This document shows positions 54,295 through 62,822 of a stretch of DNA of 64,000 bases, in pieces (the stretch's first letter is position 1; each line of letters opens with the position of its first letter). The notes below the pieces were generated by a model. The model did not search any database, was not told the origin of the DNA, and worked only from the letters and a program-made list of their open reading frames with translations. Source of the stretch: Castellaniella sp047971665 (GTDB lineage: Bacteria; Pseudomonadota; Gammaproteobacteria; Burkholderiales; Burkholderiaceae_B); the NCBI RefSeq assembly GCF_047971665.1, contig NZ_JBKEAA010000008.1, positions 35,476-99,475 of the forward strand, in the 5' to 3' direction. The position numbers and the translations under genes were made by a program.

Positions 54295-55497
54295 ATGCCC
54301 CCTCGTTCCCGTTCCTCGTCCCTGTCGCGGACCTCGCAAACCTTGATCGCCCTGGCCGAAGCGCTGTCGCGCTCGGGCAGTTTCCTGGAAGACCGCTACT
54401 GGGAAAGCTGCCTCAGCGAAGCCCTGGACAAGGCGCTGAGCGCACGCCATGGCCGTGCCGTGGAGACCGCCTTGGACGTTCTGCTGGAACAACGCTCGGC
54501 CGCGTACGAGCTGCTGGTGGAACTAGCCGAGGCCCGCTCAGAATCACTGACGCCGGCACCCGACGCGCCTGACCACGACACGCTGCTGATCTCGGCGCCG
54601 ATTCTGGCCTGGACCCGCTACCGCCTGCCGCCCGGACAACTGGACGCTGCCCAACTGCGCGCGCTCGAAGCGCTGATGGCGAAAACCGTCCTGGGGCCGC
54701 AGGCCCAGGTCACACTCCTGCCTGCGTTGATCCGCTTCGACCGCCTGCCGCAATCATTCCAGGAAACCCGCACCTGGACCCAGGCGCTGGCGCAGCGCAT
54801 CCTGGGACAGCGCCGGGACGGTCCGGCCCTGCGCGACGCCGAGGCGCCGGATGATCTGCTGGCCGATGTGTTCTTCCTGATCGGCGCGGTGGTCGTCCCA
54901 CGTGGCGCGCCGGTCTTCCAATGGCAATCCCCCCCGCCCTCCGAGGCGCCCTCTCAGGAAGCCATCACCGAGCAATGGGCGCAGGGCTGCGCCCCCATCC
55001 TGGAATCCTCCTTCACCGGCTGCCAGCTGGAATACTTGCGTCCCCAGTCCTATTACACCGGCACCCGTCAGGCGGACCAGGGCATTCGCCCCCTGGTCCT
55101 GAAAGCCGCGGCCACCTGGCTGCAGACCGCCGCCCGGATCCCGGGCACGGACCTGCGCGCCGCCATGGTCGCCTGCGGAGACCAGTCCATCGAGGAATAC
55201 CGTATCGGCTTCTGCACCCGCCAGAGCAACGATGTGATCTATGGCTGCGTCTGGCCCGCGCTCAGCCGCGAGGAATCCCAGCCCGATCCGGACACCGAAG
55301 ACCAGGCCGATACCTGGGACACCATTGCCGCCCTGCTGCGCGAATGCGGAGTCCAGGACATCCGCCGTCTGCCCGGCCTGCACCCTGTGGAATTCTGCGA
55401 GGACTGCGGCACACCGTACTTTCCCAACATGCTGGGCGAAATGCAGCATCCCGAATTGCCGGAGGAAATCGATCCGGAGCCCGTCCAGTTCCACTGA
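54295..55497 (+). CDS. DUF2863 family protein
   Basis: A 400-residue protein matching the beta-proteobacterial DUF2863 family: EDRYWESCLSEALDKAL near residue 32, LLISAPILAWTRYRLPPG near 98-115, EEYRIGFCTRQSNDVIYGCV near 301-320 and a zinc-ribbon-like FCEDCGTPYFPNMLGE near the C-terminus. No molecular function is established for the family to my knowledge. The ATG at 54295 fits the family start; the open frame reaches back to 54160 without support. The 250-bp gap before it (54045-54294) shows no gene. Confidence 0.82.
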   Translation: MPPRSRSSSLSRTSQTLIALAEALSRSGSFLEDRYWESCLSEALDKALSARHGRAVETALDVLLEQRSAAYELLVELAEARSESLTPAPDAPDHDTLLISAPILAWTRYRLPPGQLDAAQLRALEALMAKTVLGPQAQVTLLPALIRFDRLPQSFQETRTWTQALAQRILGQRRDGPALRDAEAPDDLLADVFFLIGAVVVPRGAPVFQWQSPPPSEAPSQEAITEQWAQGCAPILESSFTGCQLEYLRPQSYYTGTRQADQGIRPLVLKAAATWLQTAARIPGTDLRAAMVACGDQSIEEYRIGFCTRQSNDVIYGCVWPALSREESQPDPDTEDQADTWDTIAALLRECGVQDIRRLPGLHPVEFCEDCGTPYFPNMLGEMQHPELPEEIDPEPVQFH

Positions 55498-55585
55498 GCC
55501 CGATCGAGTCGTGACCGTCCCCCGTCTCGCTGATGGCAAACAGCCCGGAGCCGACCGGCCCGGCACCGTTCCAGCGGACTGATCC

Positions 55586-56683
55586 GTGTCCGGGCCGCTG
55601 TCATTCGATCTGTTCTGCCGCGTCGTCGATAATTTCGGCGACGCGGGCGTCTGCTGGCGGCTCGCCCGGCGGCTGGCCTCACTGGGCCAACCGGTGCGAC
55701 TGTGGATCGATCGGCCCGACGTGCTGGCGCAACTGCTGCCCTCGCTGATCCTGCGGCCAACCGGACAGACCCTTGAAGGCGTCCGGGTCGCGCCCTGGAA
55801 TCAGGCGGAGCAGGCCATGCCACCTCGGGGCGGCGTGGTGATCGAGGCTTTCGCCTGCGCGCTGCCCACGGCCTACGAGGCCGCCATGGCCGGGCGCGAC
55901 TGCCTGTGGATCAACCTGGAATACCTCAGCGCGGAACCCTGGGTGGAAGACTGCCACGGCCTGCCTTCGCTCCAGGCCAACGGCGTACCGAAATTCTTTT
56001 TCTTTCCCGGCTTCACCCGGGCCACCGGCGGGCTGCTGCGCGAACCGGACCTGCTGACGCGTTGCAAGACCGATCAGGCCCGGGATCGTGGCCAGCGCCT
56101 GCAGGCACTGACCGGACTGCTGTCGGCGCCACCCGCCGACGCGCTGTGCATACTGCTGTTCTGCTATCCCGATGCCCCACTGGCGGGCCTGCAATCGGCG
56201 CTGGCGAGTCTGGACCGTCCCGTCTGGCTGCTGACACCCGGCCCCCGACCATCAGGCCCGCTGCATCACCAGAACGGCCTGCAGGTCATATCCATCCCCT
56301 TCGTGCCTCAGGCACGATTCGACGAACTGCTGTGGTGCTGCGACCTGAACTTCGTGCGCGGCGAAGACTCCCTGGTCCGGGCGCTCTGGGCAGGCACGCC
56401 CCTGGTCTGGCAAATCTACCGCCAGGCGCAGGAGGCGCACCTGGAAAAACTGGAGGCCTGGCTGGATCAGGCCCGCTGGCCCGGGACCGCCGCCGATCTG
56501 ATCCACGCCTGGAATCAGCTGGACAACGACGCGGTGGCCCGGACTCTGCCCGCCGCGCTGCGAGAACCGGTCTGGTCGGACTGGCGCGCGCGCAGCCTGG
56601 CCTGGCGCACGGCGCTGAGCGTCCGGCCCGATCTGGGTCAAGATTTACTGGATTTTTGCCTGCGAAAGCGCCAAACGCGCTAG
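55586..56683 (+). CDS. earP: EF-P arginine rhamnosyltransferase EarP
   Basis: A 365-residue GT-B inverting glycosyltransferase that places rhamnose from dTDP-rhamnose on Arg32 of EF-P. Its N-terminus (FDLFCRVVDNFGDAGVCWRL) with the catalytic Asp of DNFGD, and the late DLNFVRGEDSLVRALWAGTP and PLVWQIYRQ segments, are EarP hallmarks. It starts with GTG at 55586. efp lies 74 bp downstream on the same strand, the usual arrangement, and EF-P here has the matching arginine. Confidence 0.92.
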   Translation: MSGPLSFDLFCRVVDNFGDAGVCWRLARRLASLGQPVRLWIDRPDVLAQLLPSLILRPTGQTLEGVRVAPWNQAEQAMPPRGGVVIEAFACALPTAYEAAMAGRDCLWINLEYLSAEPWVEDCHGLPSLQANGVPKFFFFPGFTRATGGLLREPDLLTRCKTDQARDRGQRLQALTGLLSAPPADALCILLFCYPDAPLAGLQSALASLDRPVWLLTPGPRPSGPLHHQNGLQVISIPFVPQARFDELLWCCDLNFVRGEDSLVRALWAGTPLVWQIYRQAQEAHLEKLEAWLDQARWPGTAADLIHAWNQLDNDAVARTLPAALREPVWSDWRARSLAWRTALSVRPDLGQDLLDFCLRKRQTR

Positions 56684-56757
56684 AATGTACAGTTATTTTT
56701 TCAGTACTGCCTCGGAATGCGTTTTGGCTCGGGGCACTCATCCCCGGAGTTTTCCCC

Positions 56758-57315
56758 ATGAAAATCGCACAGGAACTGCGCGTAGGCAACGTCGTCATGG
56801 TCGGCAGCGATCCTCTCGTCGTCCAGAAGGCCGAATACAACAAATCCGGCCGCAACGCCGCCGTCGTCAAGCTCAAATTCAAGAACCTGCTGACCGGCAG
56901 CGCCAGCGAATCCGTCTACAAGGCCGACGAGAAATTCGAACAGGTCGTGCTTGAGAACAAGGAATGCACCTATTCCTACTTCGCCGATCCGATGTATGTC
57001 TTCATGGACGAGGAATACAACCAGCACGAAGTCGAAGCCGACAGCATGGGCGACGCGCTGAACTACCTCGAAGAAGGCATGACCGTCGGCGTCGTGTTCT
57101 ACGACGGCCGTGCGATCTCGGTGGAACTGCCCACCATCATCGTGCGCGAAATCACCTACACCGAACCCGCCGTCAAGGGCGACACGTCCGGCAAGGTCCT
57201 GAAGCCCGCCAAGATCAACACCGGCTACGAACTGTCCGTGCCGCTGTTCTGCAACATCGGTGACAAGATCGAAATCGATACCCGCACCAACGAATACCGC
57301 AGCCGGGTGATGTAA
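56758..57315 (+). CDS. efp: Elongation factor P (Arg32 type)
   Basis: A 185-residue EF-P with three beta-barrel domains. It enters the ribosomal E-site and relieves stalling at polyproline stretches. The tip of the domain I loop is NKSGRNAAV with Arg32, the residue rhamnosylated by EarP, instead of the lysine modified by EpmA in enteric bacteria. The C-terminal GYELSVPLFCNIGDKIEIDT is typical. A strong terminator follows. Confidence 0.95.
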   Translation: MKIAQELRVGNVVMVGSDPLVVQKAEYNKSGRNAAVVKLKFKNLLTGSASESVYKADEKFEQVVLENKECTYSYFADPMYVFMDEEYNQHEVEADSMGDALNYLEEGMTVGVVFYDGRAISVELPTIIVREITYTEPAVKGDTSGKVLKPAKINTGYELSVPLFCNIGDKIEIDTRTNEYRSRVM

Positions 57316-57336
57316 TCTCCCGCAGCGTATAAAAAG

Positions 57337-57360
57337 ACCGGGCCAGGGCCCGGTTTTTTT
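57337..57360 (+). terminator. Intrinsic terminator after efp
   Basis: Perfect 8-bp stem ACCGGGCC/GGCCCGGT with a 2-base spacer in the loop and seven T, 22 bp after the efp stop. Confidence 0.9.
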
Positions 57361-57375
57361 ATGGACGCCATCACG

Positions 57376-57855
57376 TCATTGCAGCCGGTCGTCGTCCAGG
57401 ATTTCGGGAATCGGCATGATCGAAATACCATCGTCGACCAACTCACGGCATTCCTCTGCGGAAGCCGTGCCGCGAATGGGGCGTTCCTCAATCTCGCCGC
57501 TGTGCATGCGGCGGGCCTCGCCGGCGAACCGGTCGCCGACATCGTCGCTCTGACGCACGATGCGACGGACCTGGCGCAGGACCTCGGCCTGCAGGCGCGC
57601 CATCTGATCGCTGGACGGCGCGGCAACCGCCGCCCGGGTCTGAGGCGAAACCTCGACACGGGGTGCCGGTTCGGCGCGCAGGTGACTGACATTCAGGTGC
57701 GGCGCCGACACCCGGCGCGTGATCCGGTCGCTGTGGCAAACGGGACAGCGCACCAGCCCCCGGGACAGCTGATCCTGGTAGCTGTCCCGAGACGAGAACC
57801 AGCCTTCGAAGACATGGTCATGCTCGCACGAGAGGTCGAATACTTTGAGTGCCAT
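57376..57855 (-). CDS. DUF1178 family protein
   Basis: A 159-residue protein of the DUF1178 family. It has Cys10/His12 (LSCEHDHVFEGWF) and the pair Cys37/Cys40 (RCPVCHSDRITRRVS), which suggests a zinc site. The C-terminal stretch EERPIRGTASAEECRELVDD ahead of IMPIPE is typical. Function is not established. It starts 2 bp after the thermonuclease stop, so the two genes are probably co-transcribed. Confidence 0.85.
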   Translation of the reverse strand: MALKVFDLSCEHDHVFEGWFSSRDSYQDQLSRGLVRCPVCHSDRITRRVSAPHLNVSHLRAEPAPRVEVSPQTRAAVAAPSSDQMARLQAEVLRQVRRIVRQSDDVGDRFAGEARRMHSGEIEERPIRGTASAEECRELVDDGISIMPIPEILDDDRLQ

Positions 57856-57857
57856 GA

Positions 57858-58478
57858 TCAGCAGATGGGGGTGGATCGTCCGTTTTCAAGCGCATCCCAG
57901 CACTGCCAGCGCCAGTCCCAGGGCGCGATGGCCCCCGGCTGGCGCCACAGGCCCAGCTGCCGGTCACGCGCCTGCCGCTCCAGTCCGGCCACGGCCTCGT
58001 CCCGCAGATATTTGCCGCCCCCTTGCCGATTGGCCCAGGCCATGCCGGCCTCGACCATGGCGCGGTTGGCGGTGCGTGCGCCAGACAGCGGCGCATCGCA
58101 CACATCGCGCTCGTAGCGATCCTGCTCGAAACACCGCAGCGTCAGCGTACGGCCGGCGACCAGATCGGCAAGCGCCTTGCGGGCCGCCTGACCGAATGGC
58201 TGGCCGGGCCGCTGGCGACCGTGCCCGGTCTCCGGCGCATCGATGCTCGACAACCGTATCCGATGACGCTCCCGACCTACCAGAAGCGTCAGGGTATCGC
58301 CATCGGCCACATCCACGACCCGGCCGGAAAGCTCGTACGTATCGTTCGCGCGCGCCCCCAGCATGGACCAGGCCAGGCCCAGTCCGGCAGCCAGCAGCAG
58401 ACCCGCGCGCCGAGCCAGGGCGGCCTTCGACACGACACGGCCGGATCGGAAGGAATTGAAAAAGGAAGACATCGGCAT
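57858..58478 (-). CDS. Staphylococcal nuclease-like (thermonuclease) protein, exported or anchored
   Basis: A 206-residue protein. A hydrophobic helix near residues 20-38 (AGLLLAAGLGLAWSMLGARA) can serve as signal peptide or anchor. The SNase fold follows, with DVADGDTLTLLV, IRLSSIDAPETG (calcium/substrate Asp and catalytic Arg region) and RDVCDAP, AMVEAGMAWAN and RDRQLGLW. Likely a periplasmic or envelope nuclease. I chose ATG 58478; ATG 58472 or the far upstream 58559 are possible. Confidence 0.8.
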   Translation of the reverse strand: MPMSSFFNSFRSGRVVSKAALARRAGLLLAAGLGLAWSMLGARANDTYELSGRVVDVADGDTLTLLVGRERHRIRLSSIDAPETGHGRQRPGQPFGQAARKALADLVAGRTLTLRCFEQDRYERDVCDAPLSGARTANRAMVEAGMAWANRQGGGKYLRDEAVAGLERQARDRQLGLWRQPGAIAPWDWRWQCWDALENGRSTPIC

Positions 58479-58555
58479 GACCGGAGACAGACAGGCCGCG
58501 CCGGAATGCGCAACCGTTCCGGCCATTGTAATGGAGCGCCGGGGCACGAGATCCC

Positions 58556-60199
58556 TCACCCCGGCCAGGCCCGTCGCAGCAGCGCATCCGAAGCCAGCGC
58601 CGATGGCCGGGCGCCAAACACATCGCCACCGGCAGCGCCCAGGCGACTGTCGACGAAAGTCCGCGAAACCGCATCCGGCGCCTGACGCAACAGCAGATCC
58701 GCCTGGACCAGCAGCACCAGATCCCGAGAGATCATCCGCGCCAGCGACTGCTGCCCCTGCGCATCCAGCGCCAGAGCGGCCAGCAAGCGATCGGCCACGG
58801 CCCGCAACGCGGGTTCACCAGCATGCGTTCTGGCCAGTCCATCGATCATCTGCGCCAGATGCTGGGATTCCTGGCGAGCAGCCCGGAGCACATCCAGGCA
58901 CATGACGTTGCCGGAACCTTCCCAGATGGAGTTGACCGGAGCCTCTCGGTACAGACGGGCCATGGGGCCGTCTTCGACGTAGCCGTTGCCACCCCAGATT
59001 TCCATGCATTCGGCCGTGACATCAATGGCCCGTTTGCAGACCCAGAATTTTGCCGCGGGCGTCAGCAGACGTCGCAACGCCTGCTCGACAGGCTGCTCAG
59101 GGTGGTCGAAGGCGCCCGCCAGGCGCAGGGCCAGCGCCGTGGCGGCCTCGCTCTCCAGAGCCAGATCCGCCAGCACCTGCCGCATCAATGGCTGATCGAT
59201 CAGCAAACGGCCAAAGGCCCTGCGATGGCGCGCATGATGAATGCCCTGAACTAGCGCCTGACGCATCAGGGCCGCACTGCCCAGTACACAGTCCAGGCGC
59301 GTGTAGGACGCCATTTCGACCAGCGTAGCGATGCCCCGGCCGGGCTCGCCGATCCGGCGCCCCATCGCCCCCTCGAATTCGACCTCGGAGCTGGCATTGG
59401 AGCGGTTGCCCAGCTTGTCCTTGAGCCGCTGGATGTACACCGGGTTGCGGCTGCCATCATCCAGCCAGCGCGGCATGTAGAAGCAGGAATGACCATCGCC
59501 GTCGCGCGCCAGCACCAGATGGGCGTCCGACATGGGCGAGGAAAAGAACCATTTGTGACCCGACAGGCGGAACCAACCCTCGCCCTGCGGCTCAGCCCGG
59601 CTCAGGTTGGCGCGCAGGTCCGATCCGCCCTGCCGTTCGGTCATGCCCATGCCGATCATCATGGCGTGCTTTTCGGCCAGCGGCAGGTCGCGGTCATCGT
59701 ACTGACGGCTGGCCAGCAACGGCTGGATCCCGGCAAACCAGGGCTCCCGCGCCAGCAGCGGGATGGCGGCGCTGGTCATGGTCACGGGGCACAAAGAGCC
59801 TGCCTCGACCTGGCCGTGCATCAGATAGTGCGCCGCCCGGGCGACCTGGGCTCCCGGTCCCGGATCGACCCAGGCGCTGCCGTGCATGCCTTGGGCGAAC
59901 GCCAGCGACAGGAATTCCGACCAGCCGGGATGGAACTCGACCACGTCGATACGCATGCCCCGGCGGTCGAACGCCCGCAGTACGGGCCCCTGACGATTGA
60001 CCTCCGCCGCCAGCCGCGTCAGATCAGCGCGGCCGAGCCGTTCGCCCCAGGTTTCCAGTTCGGCCTCACGGTCGCCCGCATGCTCACGACGGACGCCTTC
60101 GATCAGCGCCGCATCGGTCAGGTACAGATTGCAATCGGGCAGATCCGGCACCTGATTGTCGGACCCGGGCATGCCCTGCGTCGTGTGTTCGAGTTGCAT
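58556..60199 (-). CDS. aidB: AidB-like acyl-CoA dehydrogenase
   Basis: A 547-residue flavoprotein of the AidB branch of acyl-CoA dehydrogenases. Clear segments are MGMTERQGGSDLRANLS near 190 (flavin contact), GHKWFFSSPMSDAHLVLA near 220, EIWGGNGYVEDGPMARLYREAP near 410-431 and WEGSGNVMCLDVLRA near 436. The extended C-terminus matches AidB, which in E. coli is induced by alkylating agents and binds DNA. GGAGG lies 7 bp before the ATG at 60199, which beats the ATG at 60217. Without the DNA-binding region being verified, isovaleryl-CoA dehydrogenase-like activity remains an alternative. Confidence 0.82.
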   Translation of the reverse strand: MQLEHTTQGMPGSDNQVPDLPDCNLYLTDAALIEGVRREHAGDREAELETWGERLGRADLTRLAAEVNRQGPVLRAFDRRGMRIDVVEFHPGWSEFLSLAFAQGMHGSAWVDPGPGAQVARAAHYLMHGQVEAGSLCPVTMTSAAIPLLAREPWFAGIQPLLASRQYDDRDLPLAEKHAMMIGMGMTERQGGSDLRANLSRAEPQGEGWFRLSGHKWFFSSPMSDAHLVLARDGDGHSCFYMPRWLDDGSRNPVYIQRLKDKLGNRSNASSEVEFEGAMGRRIGEPGRGIATLVEMASYTRLDCVLGSAALMRQALVQGIHHARHRRAFGRLLIDQPLMRQVLADLALESEAATALALRLAGAFDHPEQPVEQALRRLLTPAAKFWVCKRAIDVTAECMEIWGGNGYVEDGPMARLYREAPVNSIWEGSGNVMCLDVLRAARQESQHLAQMIDGLARTHAGEPALRAVADRLLAALALDAQGQQSLARMISRDLVLLVQADLLLRQAPDAVSRTFVDSRLGAAGGDVFGARPSALASDALLRRAWPG

Positions 60200-60367
60200 T
60201 CGAAGTCCTCCCGCCATGACCGCGATGACAGAGCCCCCTGCACAAGCCGGGCGGAACGCATCCGCCGGGGCGCCTGCCTGATCGGATCATCTCAGTCTAC
60301 CCGCGATCTCCGACGACGGACAGGCAGCACGGATACAATCGAGCGGTCGTTTATTGTGGAGACTGTC

Positions 60368-60739
60368 GTGACATCCCGTTTTCTGATGCTGTGCGGCGCC
60401 CTGATCCTGGCGCTGGGTGTGGCGGCCGGCGCCTTCGGGGCGCACGGTCTGAAACGCCTGGTCACCCCGGATCAGCTGGAGGTCTGGCGCACAGCGGCCC
60501 ACTACCAGATGATCCACGGCATCGGCCTGCTGCTGATCGCTGCCCTCTGGCCCCGTCTGGCAGCCGCGCCGGGGGCCTTGGCGGGCGGCCTGATGCTGGC
60601 CGGACTGGTCATTTTCAGCGGCAGCCTGTATGCGCTGGTGCTGACAGGCGTACGGGCGCTGGGCGCCATCACGCCCGTCGGCGGGCTGCTGATGATCTTT
60701 TCCTGGCTGACGCTCGCCTGGGCCGCCTGGCGTGGATGA
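60368..60739 (+). CDS. DUF423 family membrane protein
   Basis: A 123-residue protein with about four transmembrane helices. ALGVAAGAFGAHGLKRLVTP near residues 15-34, TAAHYQMIHGIGLLL near 42-56 and ALGAITPVGGLLMIFSWL near 98-115 are DUF423/YgdD hallmarks. It starts with GTG at 60368, preceded by GGAG at 8 bp. Function unknown. Confidence 0.85.
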   Translation: MTSRFLMLCGALILALGVAAGAFGAHGLKRLVTPDQLEVWRTAAHYQMIHGIGLLLIAALWPRLAAAPGALAGGLMLAGLVIFSGSLYALVLTGVRALGAITPVGGLLMIFSWLTLAWAAWRG

Positions 60740-60747
60740 GGCCGGAC

Positions 60748-60776
60748 ATACAAGGGTCCTCTGCGGACCCTTGTAT
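60748..60776. terminator. Perfect 12-bp hairpin after the DUF423 gene
   Basis: ATACAAGGGTCC-TCTGC-GGACCCTTGTAT, 8 bp after the stop. The stem is exact but there is no T-run, so it may be a terminator, a processing site or a repeat element. Confidence 0.5.
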
Positions 60777-60791
60777 ACCTGCCGAATCGGA

Positions 60792-60807
60792 GCGCCTTGC
60801 AAGGCGC
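60792..60807. repeat. 16-bp perfect palindrome
   Basis: GCGCCTTGCAAGGCGC, directly ahead of the 13-bp tandem repeat. Confidence 0.7.
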
Positions 60808-60883
60808 GACGGGGACACACGACGGGGACGCACAACGTGGACACACGGCGGGGACACACGACGGGGACACACAACGGGGACAC
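60806..60883. repeat. Six tandem copies of a 13-bp repeat upstream of the deaminase gene
   Basis: Six head-to-tail units with consensus ACGACGGGGACAC (each copy differing at 0-3 bases) fill 60806-60883. They end 21 bp before a TATAAT hexamer. The last unit's GGGGAC can also pair with GTCCCC at 60895-60900. This is a simple tandem repeat. The units are contiguous, so it is not a CRISPR array. Copy number could change by slippage. Confidence 0.8.
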
Positions 60884-60904
60884 GCAACACCGCAGTCCCC
60901 TGCC

Positions 60905-60910
60905 TATAAT
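60905..60910 (+). promoter_or_regulatory. -10 element of the deaminase promoter
   Basis: A perfect TATAAT 31 bp before the ATG. No good -35 is found 16-18 bp upstream, where the end of the tandem repeat lies, so an activator or repeat-bound factor may help. Confidence 0.5.
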
Positions 60911-60941
60911 GAAAGTCTGACAGGCCCGATTGGAGTCTCAT

Positions 60942-61982
60942 ATGGCCGCCTCTCCCGATTATGAATGGCGCGACTGGCTGCGCGACCTGCCCAAAGCCGA
61001 ACTGCACCTGCACATTGAAGGCACGCTCGAACCGGAAATGATGTTCGAGCTGGCCCGCCGCAACCATGTCACCCTGCCCTATGCCGACGTTCAGGCCGTC
61101 CACGACGCCTACCGGTTCACGGACCTGCAATCCTTCCTGGATCTGTACTACGCCGGCGCGGGGGTCCTGATCACCGAACAGGATTTTTACGACCTGGCCA
61201 TGGCCTACCTGCATCGCGCTCATGCCGACGGGGTCGTTCACGCTGAACTGATGTTCGACCCTCAGACCCATACCCAGCGCGGCATCGCGCTGGAGACCGT
61301 CTTTGCCGGACTGGCCCGCGCCCTGCGCGAGGCGCGCGACACGCTGGGCATCAGCAGCTACCTGCTGCTCAGTTTCCTGCGTCACCTGTCCGAGGAAGAA
61401 GCCTTTGCCACGCTCGAGGCCGCGCTACCGCTGCGCGAGGCCTACGCGGACCTGTGGATCGGCATCGGCCTGGACTCATCCGAACGCGGCAATCCCCCCG
61501 AGAAATTCGCCCGCGTCTATGCCCGCTGCGCGAAACTCGGCTTCCGCCTGGTCGCCCACGCGGGCGAGGAAGGCCCGGCCGAATATGTACGCAACGCACT
61601 GGACATCCTCAAGGTGGCCCGTATCGATCACGGTGTGCGCAGCAGCGAGGACCCCGAACTGCTGCAAGCGCTGATCCAGCGCCGTGTGCCCCTGACCGTC
61701 TGTCCCTTGTCGAACCTGAAACTGGGCGTGGTCCACGACCTGCGCGATCACAATCTGGCCAAGCTGCTGCGGGCCGGCGCCGTCGTGACATTGAATTCGG
61801 ACGACCCGGCCTATTTCGGCGGCTATGTGCTGGACAACTACATCGCCAGCGCCGAGGCTCTGGACCTGACCCGCGATGAGCTGGTCACGCTGGCGGCCAA
61901 CAGCCTGAAATCCTCGTTCCTGCCACCCGCCGAACAGACCCGTTTGCTGGATCAACTGTCGGCGGCGGCGGGCCGGGGCTGA
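60942..61982 (+). CDS. Adenosine/adenine deaminase family protein
   Basis: A 346-residue metal-dependent amidohydrolase. Zinc ligands are in AELHLHIEGTL (near residue 23) and LVAHAGEEG (about 205-213), with the catalytic RIDHGVRSSEDPEL (about 230) and NSDDPAYFGGYV (about 288-299). The SDDPAYFG wording is of the type seen in bacterial adenine deaminases related to fungal Aah1, so adenine to hypoxanthine may be the real reaction rather than adenosine to inosine. GGAG precedes the ATG by 8 bp. It lies 2 bp before the glycosylase gene, suggesting a purine-damage/salvage operon. Confidence 0.85.
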   Translation: MAASPDYEWRDWLRDLPKAELHLHIEGTLEPEMMFELARRNHVTLPYADVQAVHDAYRFTDLQSFLDLYYAGAGVLITEQDFYDLAMAYLHRAHADGVVHAELMFDPQTHTQRGIALETVFAGLARALREARDTLGISSYLLLSFLRHLSEEEAFATLEAALPLREAYADLWIGIGLDSSERGNPPEKFARVYARCAKLGFRLVAHAGEEGPAEYVRNALDILKVARIDHGVRSSEDPELLQALIQRRVPLTVCPLSNLKLGVVHDLRDHNLAKLLRAGAVVTLNSDDPAYFGGYVLDNYIASAEALDLTRDELVTLAANSLKSSFLPPAEQTRLLDQLSAAAGRG

Positions 61983-61984
61983 CA

Positions 61985-62632
61985 ATGCCCGGTGCTTCGC
62001 CGCAATCCAGGCTCGTCACGACCGCCGACCCGATCCGGGGGGATTGCCGGCGGCTCGACCGCGCCTTCTATGATCGGCCCGCCGAAACCGTCGCGCGAGA
62101 TCTGCTGGGGCGCCTGCTGGTGCACACAACACCCGACGGCCAGCGCATCGGACGCATCGTCGAAGTCGAGGCCTACCTGGGGCCAGGGGATCTCGCGGCC
62201 CATACTTCGCGCGGACGCACGGCGCGCACCAAAGCCATGTTCGGACCGCCCGGTCATGCCTACGTCTACCTGATCTACGGCATGCACCACTGCCTGAACG
62301 TCGTCACCGGCCCCGAGGGCAGCGGCACGGCTGTTCTCTTACGGGCGCTGGCGCCCGTCCAGGGACTGGACGCCTCCACCAGCGGCCCGGGCCGGCTGTG
62401 CCGCGCCATGGGGGTGACCCGCGATCACTATGGCATCGATCTGTGCGGCGACACGCTCTGGCTCGCCCGTGACGACGCCCCCTCGCCCACCGACATCGTT
62501 GCCGGCCCCCGCATCGGCGTCGACTACGCGGGCGAGTGGGCCGTAAAGCCCTTGCGTTTTTTCATATCGGGCCATCCGGCCGTCAGCCGGGCGCCCAGGC
62601 CATCCCGCCAGAAAACCGACCGCATTGCATGA
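61985..62632 (+). CDS. mpg: 3-methyladenine (alkyladenine) DNA glycosylase, AAG/MPG type
   Basis: A 215-residue DNA repair glycosylase of the MPG family that removes alkylated purines and hypoxanthine. Visible motifs are FYDRPAETVARDLLGRLLVH (residues 28-47), the catalytic Glu of RIVEVEAYLGPGDLAAH and the tyrosine-rich wedge region HAYVYLIYGMHHCLN (about 91-105). GPGRLCRAMGV lies near 133. It follows the deaminase by 2 bp, and both act on damaged or deaminated purines. Confidence 0.92.
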   Translation: MPGASPQSRLVTTADPIRGDCRRLDRAFYDRPAETVARDLLGRLLVHTTPDGQRIGRIVEVEAYLGPGDLAAHTSRGRTARTKAMFGPPGHAYVYLIYGMHHCLNVVTGPEGSGTAVLLRALAPVQGLDASTSGPGRLCRAMGVTRDHYGIDLCGDTLWLARDDAPSPTDIVAGPRIGVDYAGEWAVKPLRFFISGHPAVSRAPRPSRQKTDRIA

Positions 62633-62749
62633 CAGCCCGGCCCTGCCGCCTGCGATCCGGAATCCTCCGACAGGGCACCTCCGACAGGGCGACTGTTGGG
62701 AGCAAATAGACTTGTCCGGTTTTATAGCTCATGAAATGTCCGCTTGCTT

Positions 62750-62802
62750 GCCCGGTGTTCAGGCCGTGTAGGGCGTAGCCCGAAGCGGCCTGAACACCGG
62801 GC
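62750..62802. repeat. Long perfect hairpin, 17-bp arms
   Basis: Arm GCCCGGTGTTCAGGCCG (62750-62766) pairs exactly with 62786-62802. The 19-base loop holds a smaller stem GGGC-GTA-GCCC. A T-rich run is not present on either side. It lies at the 3' side of the transposase remnant and may be part of the element's end. Just before it (62713-62745) CGGACA-type motifs occur twice on the minus strand. CCTCCGACAGGG is also repeated near 62670-62690. Confidence 0.6.
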
Positions 62803-62822
62803 GCGGCCGCCCGTTGGACGGG

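Noticed and set aside
60806..60883. Possible CRISPR-like array
   Set aside because: Units are 13 bp and contiguous with no spacers, and there are no cas genes nearby.
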